Assembly (NCBI GenBank): GCA_965230205.1
Contig: OZ245996.1
Span: 62,001 to 126,000 of the forward strand
DNA from: CANLBN01 sp965230205
GTDB taxonomy: Bacteria > Pseudomonadota > Gammaproteobacteria > Pseudomonadales > Cellvibrionaceae
Reading direction: 5' to 3'
DNA length: 64,000 bases
The notes beneath the pieces are model-generated. The model did no database searches. It had not been told where the DNA came from and saw nothing but the letters and a program-made list of their open reading frames with translations. Of the stretch, positions 1 to 9,159 are shown piece after piece. Position numbers and translations under genes: made by a program. Each line of letters opens with the position of its first letter. Position 1 is the first letter of the stretch.

Positions 1-209
1 ATACCTGGAATCTGGCACATCGTTTTCAGCTTTGATAAGGGCAGTCGTGCGAAATCGGCAAATACGCCTGCATTACCAAAAGACGTACCAGCACCTGGAG
101 GATTAGGGTCAATAAGATGGACTTGATGACCAGATCGTTGCAACCATAAAGCAGTTGAAAGCCCAATAATCCCTGCACCAATAACAGCAATATTCAAATT
201 TTTTGACAT
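1..209 (-). CDS. FAD-dependent oxidoreductase, DadA-like (N-terminus only)
   Basis: Only the first 69 or so codons lie in the window; the rest runs off the left edge. The protein opens with MSKNLNIAVIGAGIIGLSTA, a GxGxxG dinucleotide-binding fold, followed about 20 residues later by an acidic end of strand 2 (HLID), as expected for FAD binding. The stretch GTSFGNAGVFA resembles the GTSFGNAG motif of D-amino-acid dehydrogenase (DadA) and related DAO-fold deaminating oxidases. It sits 36 bases downstream of a RidA-family gene on the same strand. RidA proteins destroy the reactive imine/enamine intermediates such oxidases release, so the pairing supports an amino-acid or amine oxidase. The substrate cannot be told from this fragment. 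Confidence 0.8.
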   Translation of the reverse strand, partial: MSKNLNIAVIGAGIIGLSTALWLQRSGHQVHLIDPNPPGAGTSFGNAGVFADFARLPLSKLKTMCQIPG

Positions 210-245
210 AAAATATAGTGATGAAAACTCATCACACCTTATTAA

Positions 246-599
246 TTAATTAGCTGCAATAATCTGCATTTCTACAAGTAATTCTGGCCTGGCTAAACGT
301 GCTTCTACGCATGCTCTTGCGGGTGGATTTTCACCATTAATCCATTCATCCCATACGGCATTCATTGCCTGAAAACCTTCCATACTGGAAATCCAAATAG
401 TCACTGATAGCAATTTAGATTTATCCGAACCAACAGATGCCAACAGTTCTTCTATTTGCTCAACAATCTGTTTTGTTTGCCCAGTGATGTCTTGGCTATC
501 GTCTTTTTTAGCAACCTGACCCGCCAAATAAATAACGCCATTATGACTCACGATTTGGCTCATACGTTGACTAGATTGACAGCGTTCAATCATTAACAC
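246..599 (-). CDS. RidA family protein (YjgF/YER057c/UK114), enamine/imine deaminase-like
   Basis: A 117-aa protein, or 115 aa if the second ATG (MIERC) is used. This is the size of the trimeric RidA fold. The C-terminal segment PPARACVEARLARPELLVEMQ carries the conserved arginine preceding CVEA and the typical hydrophobic final strand. RidA enzymes hydrolyse reactive 2-aminoacrylate-like enamines and imines to keto acids plus ammonia. It is followed by a DadA-like oxidoreductase on the same strand and preceded by a terminator for the tct operon, so it probably starts its own two-gene unit. The exact RidA subfamily is not assignable by eye. Confidence 0.85.
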   Translation of the reverse strand: MLMIERCQSSQRMSQIVSHNGVIYLAGQVAKKDDSQDITGQTKQIVEQIEELLASVGSDKSKLLSVTIWISSMEGFQAMNAVWDEWINGENPPARACVEARLARPELLVEMQIIAAN

Positions 600-635
600 T
601 TTCCTTAAACTGATAAATTAAAAATTATTTTTTGG

Positions 636-682
636 CAAAAAAACCCCAATATATTCAGAAGGCCAGCTTCGAATAATTGGGG
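636..682 (-). terminator. Rho-independent terminator after tctC
   Basis: On the minus strand an arm CCCCAAT (676-682) pairs with ATTGGGG (644-650), with a further inner inverted repeat around a GAAGCTGGCCTTC core. It is followed by a run of eight T (636-643). It lies about 80 bases after the tctC stop and before the RidA start, so it should end the tctBAC transcript. Confidence 0.75.
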
Positions 683-763
683 AAGATTCACGTCACAAGG
701 TTAAACAATAATAAGTAACTTTCTATTTTCCATAACTGAAAAATAAAGTATTTATTAGCTCTC

Positions 764-1720
764 TTATTTCTTTTTGGCCTTCGCTGCTGCGTCTTTCATA
801 ATGCCAGAGGTCACTTTCATACTTTCAATCCATTTATCGTCATTGCCTTGACGAAAGTCAACAAGAGCACCCATGTTTGCATACGCTTTCAAAACCTGAG
901 GGTCTTTCATAACTTTTGTCGTTGCTGCAATTAATTTATCAACGACTTCCTGAGGCACCCCTTTAGGTGCAAAAATACCTGCCCAGCCTTCAAAATTCCC
1001 TTCAATACCATAATCGGCAAAAGTGGGAACATTAGGGAAATCATCCAATTTTTGATTCATAACCAAGGCTCTGGCACGACCAGATTTTACATGAGGCCCA
1101 AAGGCAGGAGGGAATGAGACAGCAGAATCAATGTGGCCACCAACGACTGAAACCATCGACTCTGCAGTAGTATTACCATGAACATATTTAGGCTTGTAAC
1201 CTGCCTGATCTGCAATGATATTACCAAGAATAGTACCCGATGAAGCTGCGCCCCAAGAGCCTTGAGTTAATGTCTTTTTCTTGGCCCCAGCTATAAAATC
1301 ATCAAACGTTTTATAAGGGCTGTCTTTTGCGACAACAACAGCAAGTGGTACCGCAGTCATCTTAACAACAGGCACAAAGCTATCAAAGGTATATGGCGTT
1401 TTACTAAAGTTGGGATTCACCAACATGTTACCAAGACCAGCATTGATCAATGTGTATCCATCATTTTTTGAATTTGCGACAAAGGAGGTACCGACTACAC
1501 CACCGCCACCTGCTTTGTTAATAACAACGACAGGGACGCCCAATTCTTTTTCTACAGCGTCAGCCCACACTCGAGTCGACAAATCAGAATCACCACCAGC
1601 ACCGTAAGGCACGATGACATTAATAGGTTTCTTAGGCCAATCAGCAGATGCTGTGCTTGCGAGCAAGCAAATGCTTAACGCTGAAACCAGCTTTGTTAAG
1701 GGCTTGTTAAAAAATTTCAT
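764..1720 (-). CDS. tctC: Tripartite tricarboxylate transporter periplasmic binding protein (TctC/Bug family)
   Basis: A 318-aa exported protein. Residues 1-26 form a signal peptide (basic start, hydrophobic core, cut near ASTASA-DWP). The mature start WPKKPINVIVPYGAGGDSDLSTR is the hallmark of the TctC/Bug family, which binds a carboxylate ligand in the periplasm for the TctAB membrane pair. Family features such as an NKAGGGGVVGT segment near residue 70 and an aromatic-rich C-terminus are present, and the length is normal for the family. Gene order here is tctB-tctA-tctC; the binding protein is last rather than first. The ligand (citrate, another di/tricarboxylate, or a different acid) is not predictable from sequence alone. 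Confidence 0.93.
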   Translation of the reverse strand: MKFFNKPLTKLVSALSICLLASTASADWPKKPINVIVPYGAGGDSDLSTRVWADAVEKELGVPVVVINKAGGGGVVGTSFVANSKNDGYTLINAGLGNMLVNPNFSKTPYTFDSFVPVVKMTAVPLAVVVAKDSPYKTFDDFIAGAKKKTLTQGSWGAASSGTILGNIIADQAGYKPKYVHGNTTAESMVSVVGGHIDSAVSFPPAFGPHVKSGRARALVMNQKLDDFPNVPTFADYGIEGNFEGWAGIFAPKGVPQEVVDKLIAATTKVMKDPQVLKAYANMGALVDFRQGNDDKWIESMKVTSGIMKDAAAKAKKK

Positions 1721-1795
1721 AATACATTCCTCATAATGGTTATTTTTATTTAATTTTTAGTGGTCTAGTTAATCTATTTGATAATGTCCTTGTTG

Positions 1796-3337
1796 TTATT
1801 GAGCACCTCCTTTCTGATTAATCGTTTCATCAAAAGCAGGAGTTAGCACTCTTTCACTTTTCTTTTTCATTTTCATACTTGAATACACAAAAAATATAGA
1901 GAGCGCGATAAATATCCATGAGAATGGTGATGCAAAAAATAGATGATAATCCGTACCTACAATGGTAATCGCCTGATCGAGATTCTGCTCTAAAAATGGC
2001 GTAAGAATGAAACCTATAATAAATACCGCAGGGTTTAGGCCAACTAGACGCATACCATAACCAATGATCGTAAATACAATAAGGATCAAAACATCATTCA
2101 TATTTTGCCCCGCAGTGAATGCACCAGCAAAGGCAAAAACAGTAACGCATGGGAAAATAAAATGACGTTTTAAAGATGCAACACGAGTAAAGAATCCAAA
2201 ACCTGAGCGTGCAATAAAGAGTAAAAATAAATCGGTTAACAGAAAACCAGCAAAAATTGCATAAATAGTTTCGGTATGCTCAAAAAAGATAAGTGGCCCT
2301 GGTGTCAAACCATGAATAAGAAAAGCACCCATTAACAACGCTGCCACATCATCACCTGGGATACTTAAAGTTAACATTGGAATCAGGCTTGAACCACATA
2401 CAGCATTATTAGCTGATTCAGCTGCTGCAATACCTTCAACAGAGCCCTTACCAAACTTTTCGGGGTTTTTAGATGTTCTCTTAGCTTCGCCATAGGCCAT
2501 AAAGGCTGCTGTACTTGAACCCAAGCCAGGGAGAGCACCAATAAAGGTACCTATACCCGTCGACTTTAAAATCGTTCTAAATACAGAACGAAACTCTTTA
2601 AAACTAATACGGTTATCATCAGGATTTTTAGACTTGCTTAACGCCAAATCATGATGGGGCTTATGGCGCAGCCTGATTGTACTAATCACTTCAGGCATCA
2701 CTAATATACCAATTAACATCGGTGTAAAAGTAAAACCTGCCATTAATTCAGTGACGCCAAAGGTGAAGCGTGAAGCACCTGTAATCGTCGATAACCCCAC
2801 CATTGCACATAGCATACCGAGTAAACAAGAAAGCAGACCTCGGGGTATTGATTCACCCGCCAAAGAACCAATAACAGTAAAAGCAAACAATAAAAGAAAT
2901 ACTTTCTCAATCGGGCCAGCTTGTAATGAAATAACAGAGATAGGGGCAGCAACAAAAATTAGCACCAGTGTCGCCAATGCTTCTCCGGTTATTGAAGAAA
3001 ATAGTGATATATCGAGTGCTTTACCTGCCTTCCCTTGCTTCGTCAGTGCGTTACCGTCTTGAGCTGTCAGAAAAGAAGCTGCTGCCCCCGGTGTATTAAT
3101 TAAAATAGCCGATATAGAGCCACCATAAATGCCCGCTTTATAAACAGCTAATAACATTGTGATTCCAATAATAGGATCAACATAAAAAGTCAGCGGCAAA
3201 ATAATAGCGATTGCCATAATTGCTGAAATGCCCGGTATGGCACCAAAAATAATCCCGACAAAAATACCGGCAATAATGCCAAGAATCGGCCCGACAGCTA
3301 GAATAGAAGAGAAACCACCAATAATATTATCAATCAC
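1796..3337 (-). CDS. tctA: Tripartite tricarboxylate transporter large membrane subunit TctA
   Basis: 513 aa from a GTG start (VIDNIIGGF) preceded by the ribosome site GAGGA, 13 bases after the tctB stop. A longer frame runs 22 codons further upstream but would overlap tctB and adds no membrane or family sequence, so I reject it. The protein is strongly hydrophobic with about 11-12 membrane segments and has the TctA signatures GAIPGISAIMAIAI near the N-terminus and GALPGLGSSTAAFMAYGEAKR mid-protein (the two pseudo-symmetric glycine/proline loops). It forms the transport channel with TctB and depends on periplasmic TctC. Confidence 0.94.
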   Translation of the reverse strand: MIDNIIGGFSSILAVGPILGIIAGIFVGIIFGAIPGISAIMAIAIILPLTFYVDPIIGITMLLAVYKAGIYGGSISAILINTPGAAASFLTAQDGNALTKQGKAGKALDISLFSSITGEALATLVLIFVAAPISVISLQAGPIEKVFLLLFAFTVIGSLAGESIPRGLLSCLLGMLCAMVGLSTITGASRFTFGVTELMAGFTFTPMLIGILVMPEVISTIRLRHKPHHDLALSKSKNPDDNRISFKEFRSVFRTILKSTGIGTFIGALPGLGSSTAAFMAYGEAKRTSKNPEKFGKGSVEGIAAAESANNAVCGSSLIPMLTLSIPGDDVAALLMGAFLIHGLTPGPLIFFEHTETIYAIFAGFLLTDLFLLFIARSGFGFFTRVASLKRHFIFPCVTVFAFAGAFTAGQNMNDVLILIVFTIIGYGMRLVGLNPAVFIIGFILTPFLEQNLDQAITIVGTDYHLFFASPFSWIFIALSIFFVYSSMKMKKKSERVLTPAFDETINQKGGAQ

Positions 3338-3350
3338 TGAACCATTCCTC

Positions 3351-3818
3351 TTATGACAAAGACCATGTGGGCAAAAAGACCCGCAAGAAGTGACTCGCCC
3401 CATAAAAAATCAATAGAGGCGTAATAATGGACATCGCAGTCATCGCAAACCAACTGCGCCCACCCAACAAGAATGCAATAGCAAACATGACGAAAGGTGT
3501 TACTAAAAGAAAGCCAAGATATGGAACAAGAAACCAATAAAGAATAAAAGTCCCGATATAAATATTGACGCCCATAAAGCCAGTAAGATCTATTTTTTCA
3601 ACATCTTCCATCCGTGCTTTTTTGCTTAATTTAAGCAATGACTGAACACCAATCACTGCTGAGAAGACAATGATCAAACAAGCAACAATACGAGGTAGAA
3701 ATAGTGACCCAAGGTCGGTTTCAACGCCACCTTCTGATAAACTATCGTTTGTCAGAATAATCAATGACGCAATAATTAATATTGTCGATATAACAACATC
3801 TATTTTTCTTCTATCCAT
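3351..3818 (-). CDS. tctB: Tripartite tricarboxylate transporter small membrane subunit TctB
   Basis: A 155-aa hydrophobic protein with four predicted membrane helices (about residues 8-25, 40-60, 85-105 and 112-140). This is the size and layout of TctB, the small inner-membrane subunit that pairs with TctA. It is the first gene of the tctBAC set, with an AGGTAAAT-type ribosome site just upstream. TctB sequences diverge widely, so the assignment leans partly on position directly ahead of tctA. Confidence 0.88.
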   Translation of the reverse strand: MDRRKIDVVISTILIIASLIILTNDSLSEGGVETDLGSLFLPRIVACLIIVFSAVIGVQSLLKLSKKARMEDVEKIDLTGFMGVNIYIGTFILYWFLVPYLGFLLVTPFVMFAIAFLLGGRSWFAMTAMSIITPLLIFYGASHFLRVFLPTWSLS

Positions 3819-4246
3819 TAATTTACCTCCAAAGTTAAACTTTCTATCGATAGTAATAAGCGTAGCTCAAAGCTATCGATGTATTTTAGCGTTACAGTGC
3901 TTAACTGTTTTTGAAAGTTTGACTTACATTAATTTTTTTATTTTTAACAACGTTTTGTATTATTTTTAAGTGTCTGCTAGTAAAAGCTTTTAATTCACAC
4001 AATCCTTGAAATTTTTATTTAATAAACACCTATTCATCTGCCAGAGAACTATAAATAGGCGATAGCAGCTTTTCAGCATAAGGCTTAATGTCGAAAAGCC
4101 CACTTAAAGGCTTCTCTTGGTCATTTCACCAGCTTGGCGCGAATTATTCCCTAAACCTTGATATCTAATTTATTGGATCCAGTATATAATTACCAATTGT
4201 ATTTTCTTAACAAATCATCAATTTTTCTTATGAAGTGAGGGTAGAT
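3819..4246. promoter_or_regulatory. Divergent promoter region between tctB and its LysR regulator
   Basis: About 430 bases without a gene. It contains an inverted repeat, ATCGATAG (3846-3853) and CTATCGAT (3873-3880), close to tctB. The first half is itself part of the palindrome CTATCGATAG (3844-3853). A LysR-type regulator transcribed away from the transporter commonly binds such a site. No binding evidence exists, and the rest of the gap shows only AT-rich sequence. Confidence 0.35.
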
Positions 4247-5188
4247 ATGAACTTACGGCAAATGGAAGCATTTCGAGCAGTAATGCTGACAGGTTCAGTA
4301 ACTCAAGCAGCCAAACAGCTATTCAAGACCCAACCTGCCATCAGCATGATGCTTAATACCCTTGAAGAAGAACTGGGTTTTTCTTTATTTGAACGACAAA
4401 AAAAGCGCCTCTACCCAACACCAGAAGCGAATTACCTTTATAACGAAGTGGAAGCTATCTTTTCACGAATCAATGATGTCCATCAAACAGTTCAAGATAT
4501 TCAGAATAAACAATATGGATTTTTAAGAATTGGTTGTATGCCAGGCCCTTCGACATTTTTTGTCCCGGAACTATTAGCAGATTTTCTAGAGGAACACCCG
4601 AAAGTACGGGCTTCTCTACAAACACGCACCTCTGATGAAGTCGCTAAATGGGTAGCATCAAACCAATATGATGTTGGTTTAGCTGAAGTGGGAACAGGCC
4701 ACCAGAACCTCAATAAAACGGACCTTTTTAAGCTACCTTGTATATGCGCCCTTCCTGTAGGACATCCACTCACTAAAGAAGAAGTTATCACCCCAGCCTT
4801 ACTTGATAACGAGCCAATGATTACCCTACATCCAGACCACATGACATATCATGACTTGTCACAGCTCTTTGAAAATAGCGGGTATAGAATGAATGTGCGC
4901 CTGCAAACACGATTTTTTATACCAGCGCTGCAATTTGTTGAAAAAAAATTGGGAGTCTCGGTCATGGACCCAATCACAGTCAGAAGTTACTGCAATTATT
5001 CATCGCCAGGAAAAATTATATTCCGTAAATTTGAGCCCACTCTTTGGTTTAAATTTGGGATTATCTACCCAGCCGATACACCACAATCAATAATCACAAC
5101 CTCTTTTACAAAACAATTACATGACAAAATTCGTGAACTGGAAGATAAACCTGAAATATTACTAAGCTGGGGAGAAAATAAGTGTTAA
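4247..5188 (+). CDS. LysR family transcriptional regulator of the tct operon (inferred)
   Basis: 313 aa from ATG at 4247, chosen over the in-frame GTG at 4235 because AGTGAGGG makes a good ribosome site directly before it. The N-terminus (MNLRQMEAFRAVMLTGSVTQ) is the classic LysR winged helix-turn-helix with TQAAKQLFKTQPAIS as the recognition region, followed by a linker helix and the periplasmic-binding-like effector domain (about residues 90-300). It is divergent from tctB, the usual arrangement for a carboxylate-responsive activator of the adjacent transporter. The inducer is unknown. Confidence 0.92.
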   Translation: MNLRQMEAFRAVMLTGSVTQAAKQLFKTQPAISMMLNTLEEELGFSLFERQKKRLYPTPEANYLYNEVEAIFSRINDVHQTVQDIQNKQYGFLRIGCMPGPSTFFVPELLADFLEEHPKVRASLQTRTSDEVAKWVASNQYDVGLAEVGTGHQNLNKTDLFKLPCICALPVGHPLTKEEVITPALLDNEPMITLHPDHMTYHDLSQLFENSGYRMNVRLQTRFFIPALQFVEKKLGVSVMDPITVRSYCNYSSPGKIIFRKFEPTLWFKFGIIYPADTPQSIITTSFTKQLHDKIRELEDKPEILLSWGENKC

Positions 5189-5217
5189 AGGTATTTACGC
5201 TGCTCATCTATGGATTA

Positions 5218-6003
5218 TTATTTTATATAAAATCCCTTATCGTCAGCATAACTCAAATCTAACCCCAACTTTTCTTTCCACTTATCAGCTACCTTCTCGA
5301 AGAAGTCTGTTTTTTGAAGTTCTATCAAAGCAGCTTCCCATGCTCTTACAGTATTGGAAGGCGTATCTTTAGATAACATAATATAACTTGGCGCTTCTTT
5401 AATAACATAAGCAACGGCTATATCCTTTATATCAACACTAATAGATTTCGCTACGGAGGGAGCTTCTATATCAGAGGTAACCCATAAATCAATGCGCCCT
5501 CGCAAAAGCTTTTCGAGGTTTTGCTCTGGCTTTCTAACATCTTCTACATTATTTTTTTCAAACAATTTTCCTCGCCAGTCTCCTCTGAGAGCGCCAACTC
5601 TATAGTTTTTGTTTTTAATATCTTCGATACTTGAAACGGATAGGTAGCGATCAGCCCTCTTCCACAAAACATGTTTTCGAGTCATAACAGGACCTATAAA
5701 ATAGTAACCATGATCGATTCTCTGCTTTGTTTTTCCTGCTGTGAAGACAGCGATATTAGGATTTTCTGAAACCAGTTTAATAGCTCTCGACCAAGGCATA
5801 AATTCAATATTACTATCACTGTTTAATTCTTTAATGAGAGCTCTAACAATATCTACGGTCGTACCAACGACCTCATCATTTTCTTTATAATTGGTCGGGG
5901 GCTCATCGGCTGTAATTACTCTTACATCTCCATATGACAATACCGGCAATAAAAGCACTACTGCAACACCAATCATTAAAAACTTTTCAACCACAAACTT
6001 CAT
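5218..6003 (-). CDS. Periplasmic amino-acid-type solute-binding protein (SBP family 3)
   Basis: 261 aa from ATG at 6003, which has GAGGG about eight bases upstream; a TTG five codons earlier is possible. Residues 1-25 are a signal peptide ending near LSYGD. The mature part shows the family 3 pattern: PPTNYKENDEVVGTTVDIVRAL (ligand-binding lobe 1), PWSRAIKLV, then a hinge and lobe 2 with YRVGALRGDWRGKLF. No permease or ATPase gene is next to it. It may serve a distant transporter or act as a signal-transduction binding protein; the neighbouring MCP across an AT-rich gap is suggestive but not proof. Confidence 0.85.
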   Translation of the reverse strand: MKFVVEKFLMIGVAVVLLLPVLSYGDVRVITADEPPTNYKENDEVVGTTVDIVRALIKELNSDSNIEFMPWSRAIKLVSENPNIAVFTAGKTKQRIDHGYYFIGPVMTRKHVLWKRADRYLSVSSIEDIKNKNYRVGALRGDWRGKLFEKNNVEDVRKPEQNLEKLLRGRIDLWVTSDIEAPSVAKSISVDIKDIAVAYVIKEAPSYIMLSKDTPSNTVRAWEAALIELQKTDFFEKVADKWKEKLGLDLSYADDKGFYIK

Positions 6004-6365
6004 AACCACAACCCTCAATATAATTATTTATTTTCAGGTGAGATTAAATTCTATAAAAAATCAATTCTAATTATATTTTTTTATAAAAACATAAAAGCTT
6101 CTTATGTAGAAAATATTATATTTTTAGATAAATATTTATAAAAAATAAAATCAACAAAAAACGACATCCCAACCAATACAATTATCATTTATCACCTAAA
6201 TCATCAAAAATAAAAAAGACAATATTATTATTTAATAAAAAAAACTTATAAACAAACAAAACACCAAATTAAAAAAATTGAATATCCCGTCCTATAATCT
6301 AATATCTAATTAAACTGAATCCAAAATTAAATTAGAAAACTTCTATACAAAATATCAGGATCATC
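6004..6365. other. AT-rich intergenic region before the MCP gene
   Basis: About 360 bases, very rich in A and T with runs of A, between two divergent genes. Promoters for both are expected here, but I see no clear -35/-10 pair, no inverted repeat and no coding frame. Confidence 0.5.
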
Positions 6366-8273
6366 ATGAAAACCCCTAAAATACAGATCAAACTCTCATG
6401 GAAGCAAAAACTGTTAATTGTTACCATTGCAACAATAACAGGCTTATCGCTACTCGCAATCTCTTCTATAATGGGATTTAACAACGTTAACAATAGCGTA
6501 GAAAAACAAAACCATACACATGAGTACAAACAACTATCTTTAGCATTTGTTAATAATTTACTTAAACTAGAAATATTATCCAATAAAATTACAAAAGATA
6601 ACGCCAACGAATTTATAAACAACGTAGAAACACTGGTTAAAAACTCAAAAACAATGGAGGAAAAATCAAAGAAATTAAAAAATAACGATCTTGATAAAAT
6701 CTCAAAAAGCCTACCCGAACTATCAGAAGAGTATTTAAGCCTACAAAAGCAGTGGCTTAAAAATAGAGACTCATTAGGGTTCACACCTGGCGATGGAAAA
6801 CTACTGGCATTATCCACAACCGCCAAAGACCTTATAAAAGTATCCTTTTCAAATATAGAAGGCCCAATCAATGAAATTATCGTCACACAAAAAGGTTATG
6901 TTTCCTCAAAGAGCGTTGAAGCAGAAAAAATTATATTTAAAAATCTAGAAACACTTAATGCTGTAGTAAAAGATCTCAGCTGGGAGGACAACGAAATCGG
7001 CTTAACCATTAAAAAGTATGAAAATACTTTTATAGAAACACAAAAATTAATCACTAAAGAAAGAAATATCACACATAAAATCCAACCAGTATTCTCAGGC
7101 CTTAATACACTTATAGCAGAACAAAATATTTTTCTGAATAATAGCGTCATAAAGCAAGTCACGGATGATGCCGACACTGCCAGATCAACGGCGTTAAAAC
7201 TAATCGCTTCATCAGTCGTAGCGGTTGCCTCCATTGTTTTCATTAGCCTTATGACTATCGCGCGTCAATTGAATATCCAGTTAAATGACATGCAGCATTT
7301 CTTGAAACAAGCAGCAGAGGGAAATTTTTCTCAACAGCTACCCATCAATTCAAACGAAAGAGATGAATTTACTCAATTACGCAAAGCATCAAACTCTATG
7401 TCTAATGATATTTCTCATCTTATATCCAAAGTAGTCAATAGCAATGGAGATTTATTAGACATCAAAACAGAGTTAGAAAAAGCAGTTAAACACTTATCTA
7501 CCGTTGGCAAAGAGGTCGAGCAGAAAACACAGCAATCAACAGTGGCGACTCAGCAGATCTCTATTGCTGTCAATGATGTGGCCAATCGTTCTTCGGATGT
7601 AAATGAAACGATACAAGACACCTCTAAATCTGTCCAAGTGAATGGTGAAATTATTAACAATTGTGTTCAATCAATGTCTAGCATCGTTACTCTAAGTGAA
7701 AACACCCATAAAGAGGTTTCAAAACTCACTCAGTCAAGCTCAAAAATGTTAGGTATTATTGATGTCATTAATGGACTAGCCGATCAAACCAATTTACTTG
7801 CGCTAAACGCGGCCATCGAATCCGCACGTGCAGGAGAAGCAGGGCGAGGGTTTTCTGTTGTAGCCGATGAAGTTCGCGCCCTTGCCCAAAAAACTGTCAA
7901 CGCAACTAGCAGCATAGGCGATATCATTAAAGGTTTTAACGATCAGTCAAAAACCATGGGGCGCCTAATGGAAGATGGGATTAAATTGGCATCATCTGGG
8001 CAGAAAAACGCAAATGATGCCATGTCTTCGTTTCAACATATCGATAAGTCTATTCAGAAAGTGACGTCAGAAATGGATCAAATCGTCGTGGCAGTAGAAG
8101 AAATATCTTATAACACTAACGATATCGTCGCTCAGATAAAGCATATATCAGAACAGAGCGACAGTACGAAAAAGACAAGAATAACTCTGGAAAATCATAC
8201 CGATAAACTATCTGCACAAGCTGAAACATTGAGACAATTAACCAGCCGTTTCAAATTATCGGAGAACCGATAG
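6366..8273 (+). CDS. Methyl-accepting chemotaxis protein
   Basis: 635 aa, start supported by AGGA six bases upstream. A first membrane helix at about 15-35 and a second at about 275-298 enclose a largely helical periplasmic sensor of about 240 residues. A HAMP linker follows (about 298-350), then the cytoplasmic signalling coiled coil with the near-invariant hairpin tip NAAIESARAGEAGRGFSVVA around residues 480-500. It relays ligand binding to CheA/CheW. The sensor domain is not one I recognise and is Lys/Asn rich. The adjacent binding protein on the opposite strand could be its partner, but that is only positional. Confidence 0.95.
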   Translation: MKTPKIQIKLSWKQKLLIVTIATITGLSLLAISSIMGFNNVNNSVEKQNHTHEYKQLSLAFVNNLLKLEILSNKITKDNANEFINNVETLVKNSKTMEEKSKKLKNNDLDKISKSLPELSEEYLSLQKQWLKNRDSLGFTPGDGKLLALSTTAKDLIKVSFSNIEGPINEIIVTQKGYVSSKSVEAEKIIFKNLETLNAVVKDLSWEDNEIGLTIKKYENTFIETQKLITKERNITHKIQPVFSGLNTLIAEQNIFLNNSVIKQVTDDADTARSTALKLIASSVVAVASIVFISLMTIARQLNIQLNDMQHFLKQAAEGNFSQQLPINSNERDEFTQLRKASNSMSNDISHLISKVVNSNGDLLDIKTELEKAVKHLSTVGKEVEQKTQQSTVATQQISIAVNDVANRSSDVNETIQDTSKSVQVNGEIINNCVQSMSSIVTLSENTHKEVSKLTQSSSKMLGIIDVINGLADQTNLLALNAAIESARAGEAGRGFSVVADEVRALAQKTVNATSSIGDIIKGFNDQSKTMGRLMEDGIKLASSGQKNANDAMSSFQHIDKSIQKVTSEMDQIVVAVEEISYNTNDIVAQIKHISEQSDSTKKTRITLENHTDKLSAQAETLRQLTSRFKLSENR

Positions 8274-8296
8274 CTAGGCAACTTTTCGCAGATCAA

Positions 8297-9019
8297 TCAA
8301 AAGACCAATAACTTAACCGCAGCGATCATTGCCATACCACGAATCAACCATTTGAATTGTTTGAGATTTAAACGCCGCAATACATAATAACCAATACCAG
8401 CGCCGATTAATAAACCTGGCAAACACTGCATACTAATAATAGTTGTCTCCCAACTAATTAACTCTAAAAAGTATAATGTGGGCAGCTTCGCTAGATTAAT
8501 AATAAAGAATGCCCAAGCCCGCGTGCTGACATAGGCCTCCTTCGACAATTTCTGCTCGATTAAAATAAGGCTTAACAATGGCCCAGCGGCATTAGCAATC
8601 AAACTAATAAAGCCGGCGACTAAACCTGTAGCATAGATAACCAATGGGTGCTTCATAATATTGGTCGACTGATAATCCAACCAAATCCCCAAAACAAGAA
8701 TCGCGATAATGGTAAGCCCCAACATTAAGGTAAATTGCCCAGCATCAATTCCTGATAACCACCACCCACCAGTGACAATACCAATAAATGCCAGTGGTAA
8801 TAAACGCGTTAATACTGCCCAATTGATGTTTTGGCGATACATATAGATCGCCAAAACATCGGTAACTAGGTACATAGGGATAACAATACCCAGAGCCTCT
8901 GGCCCAGGAAAAGCCAACATAACAATTGGCAATATGATCAAACCCATACCACCAATGGAAAATTTGGAAAAACCCGTCACTAAACCCGCAGCCAATAAGC
9001 TTAACAGTACAATATCCAA
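8297..9019 (-). CDS. TauE/SafE family sulfite/anion exporter
   Basis: 240 aa starting at TTG (9019) with AAGGA seven bases upstream. It is a polytopic membrane protein of about eight helices, with the family pattern of two similar halves. GFSKFSIGGMGLIILPIVMLAFPGP at the start and ATGLVAGFISLIANAAGPLLSL after the midpoint are TauE/SafE signatures. Such proteins move sulfite, sulfoacetate or related small anions. It is transcribed away from a LysR gene, which may regulate it. Substrate unknown. Confidence 0.88.
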   Translation of the reverse strand: MDIVLLSLLAAGLVTGFSKFSIGGMGLIILPIVMLAFPGPEALGIVIPMYLVTDVLAIYMYRQNINWAVLTRLLPLAFIGIVTGGWWLSGIDAGQFTLMLGLTIIAILVLGIWLDYQSTNIMKHPLVIYATGLVAGFISLIANAAGPLLSLILIEQKLSKEAYVSTRAWAFFIINLAKLPTLYFLELISWETTIISMQCLPGLLIGAGIGYYVLRRLNLKQFKWLIRGMAMIAAVKLLVF

Positions 9020-9159
9020 TACAAGGTCCTTATTCAGTATGTGATAGACATTGCTAGCTTAATGGAAATAATGATTGTAAGATAATTGCACTTTTCGTTT
9101 AAAATGAAAGATGAAATCTATAATTTTCAATATTAATAAAAAAGCTTCAATTAATAGTA

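Noticed and set aside
3338..3403. 22-codon upstream extension of tctA
   Set aside because: It overlaps tctB, is rich in Cys/His with no membrane or family character, and the GTG at 3337 has a good ribosome site.
6332..7243. Long reading frames antisense to the MCP gene
   Set aside because: The MCP translation is convincing throughout, and the antisense frames only mirror its codon pattern.
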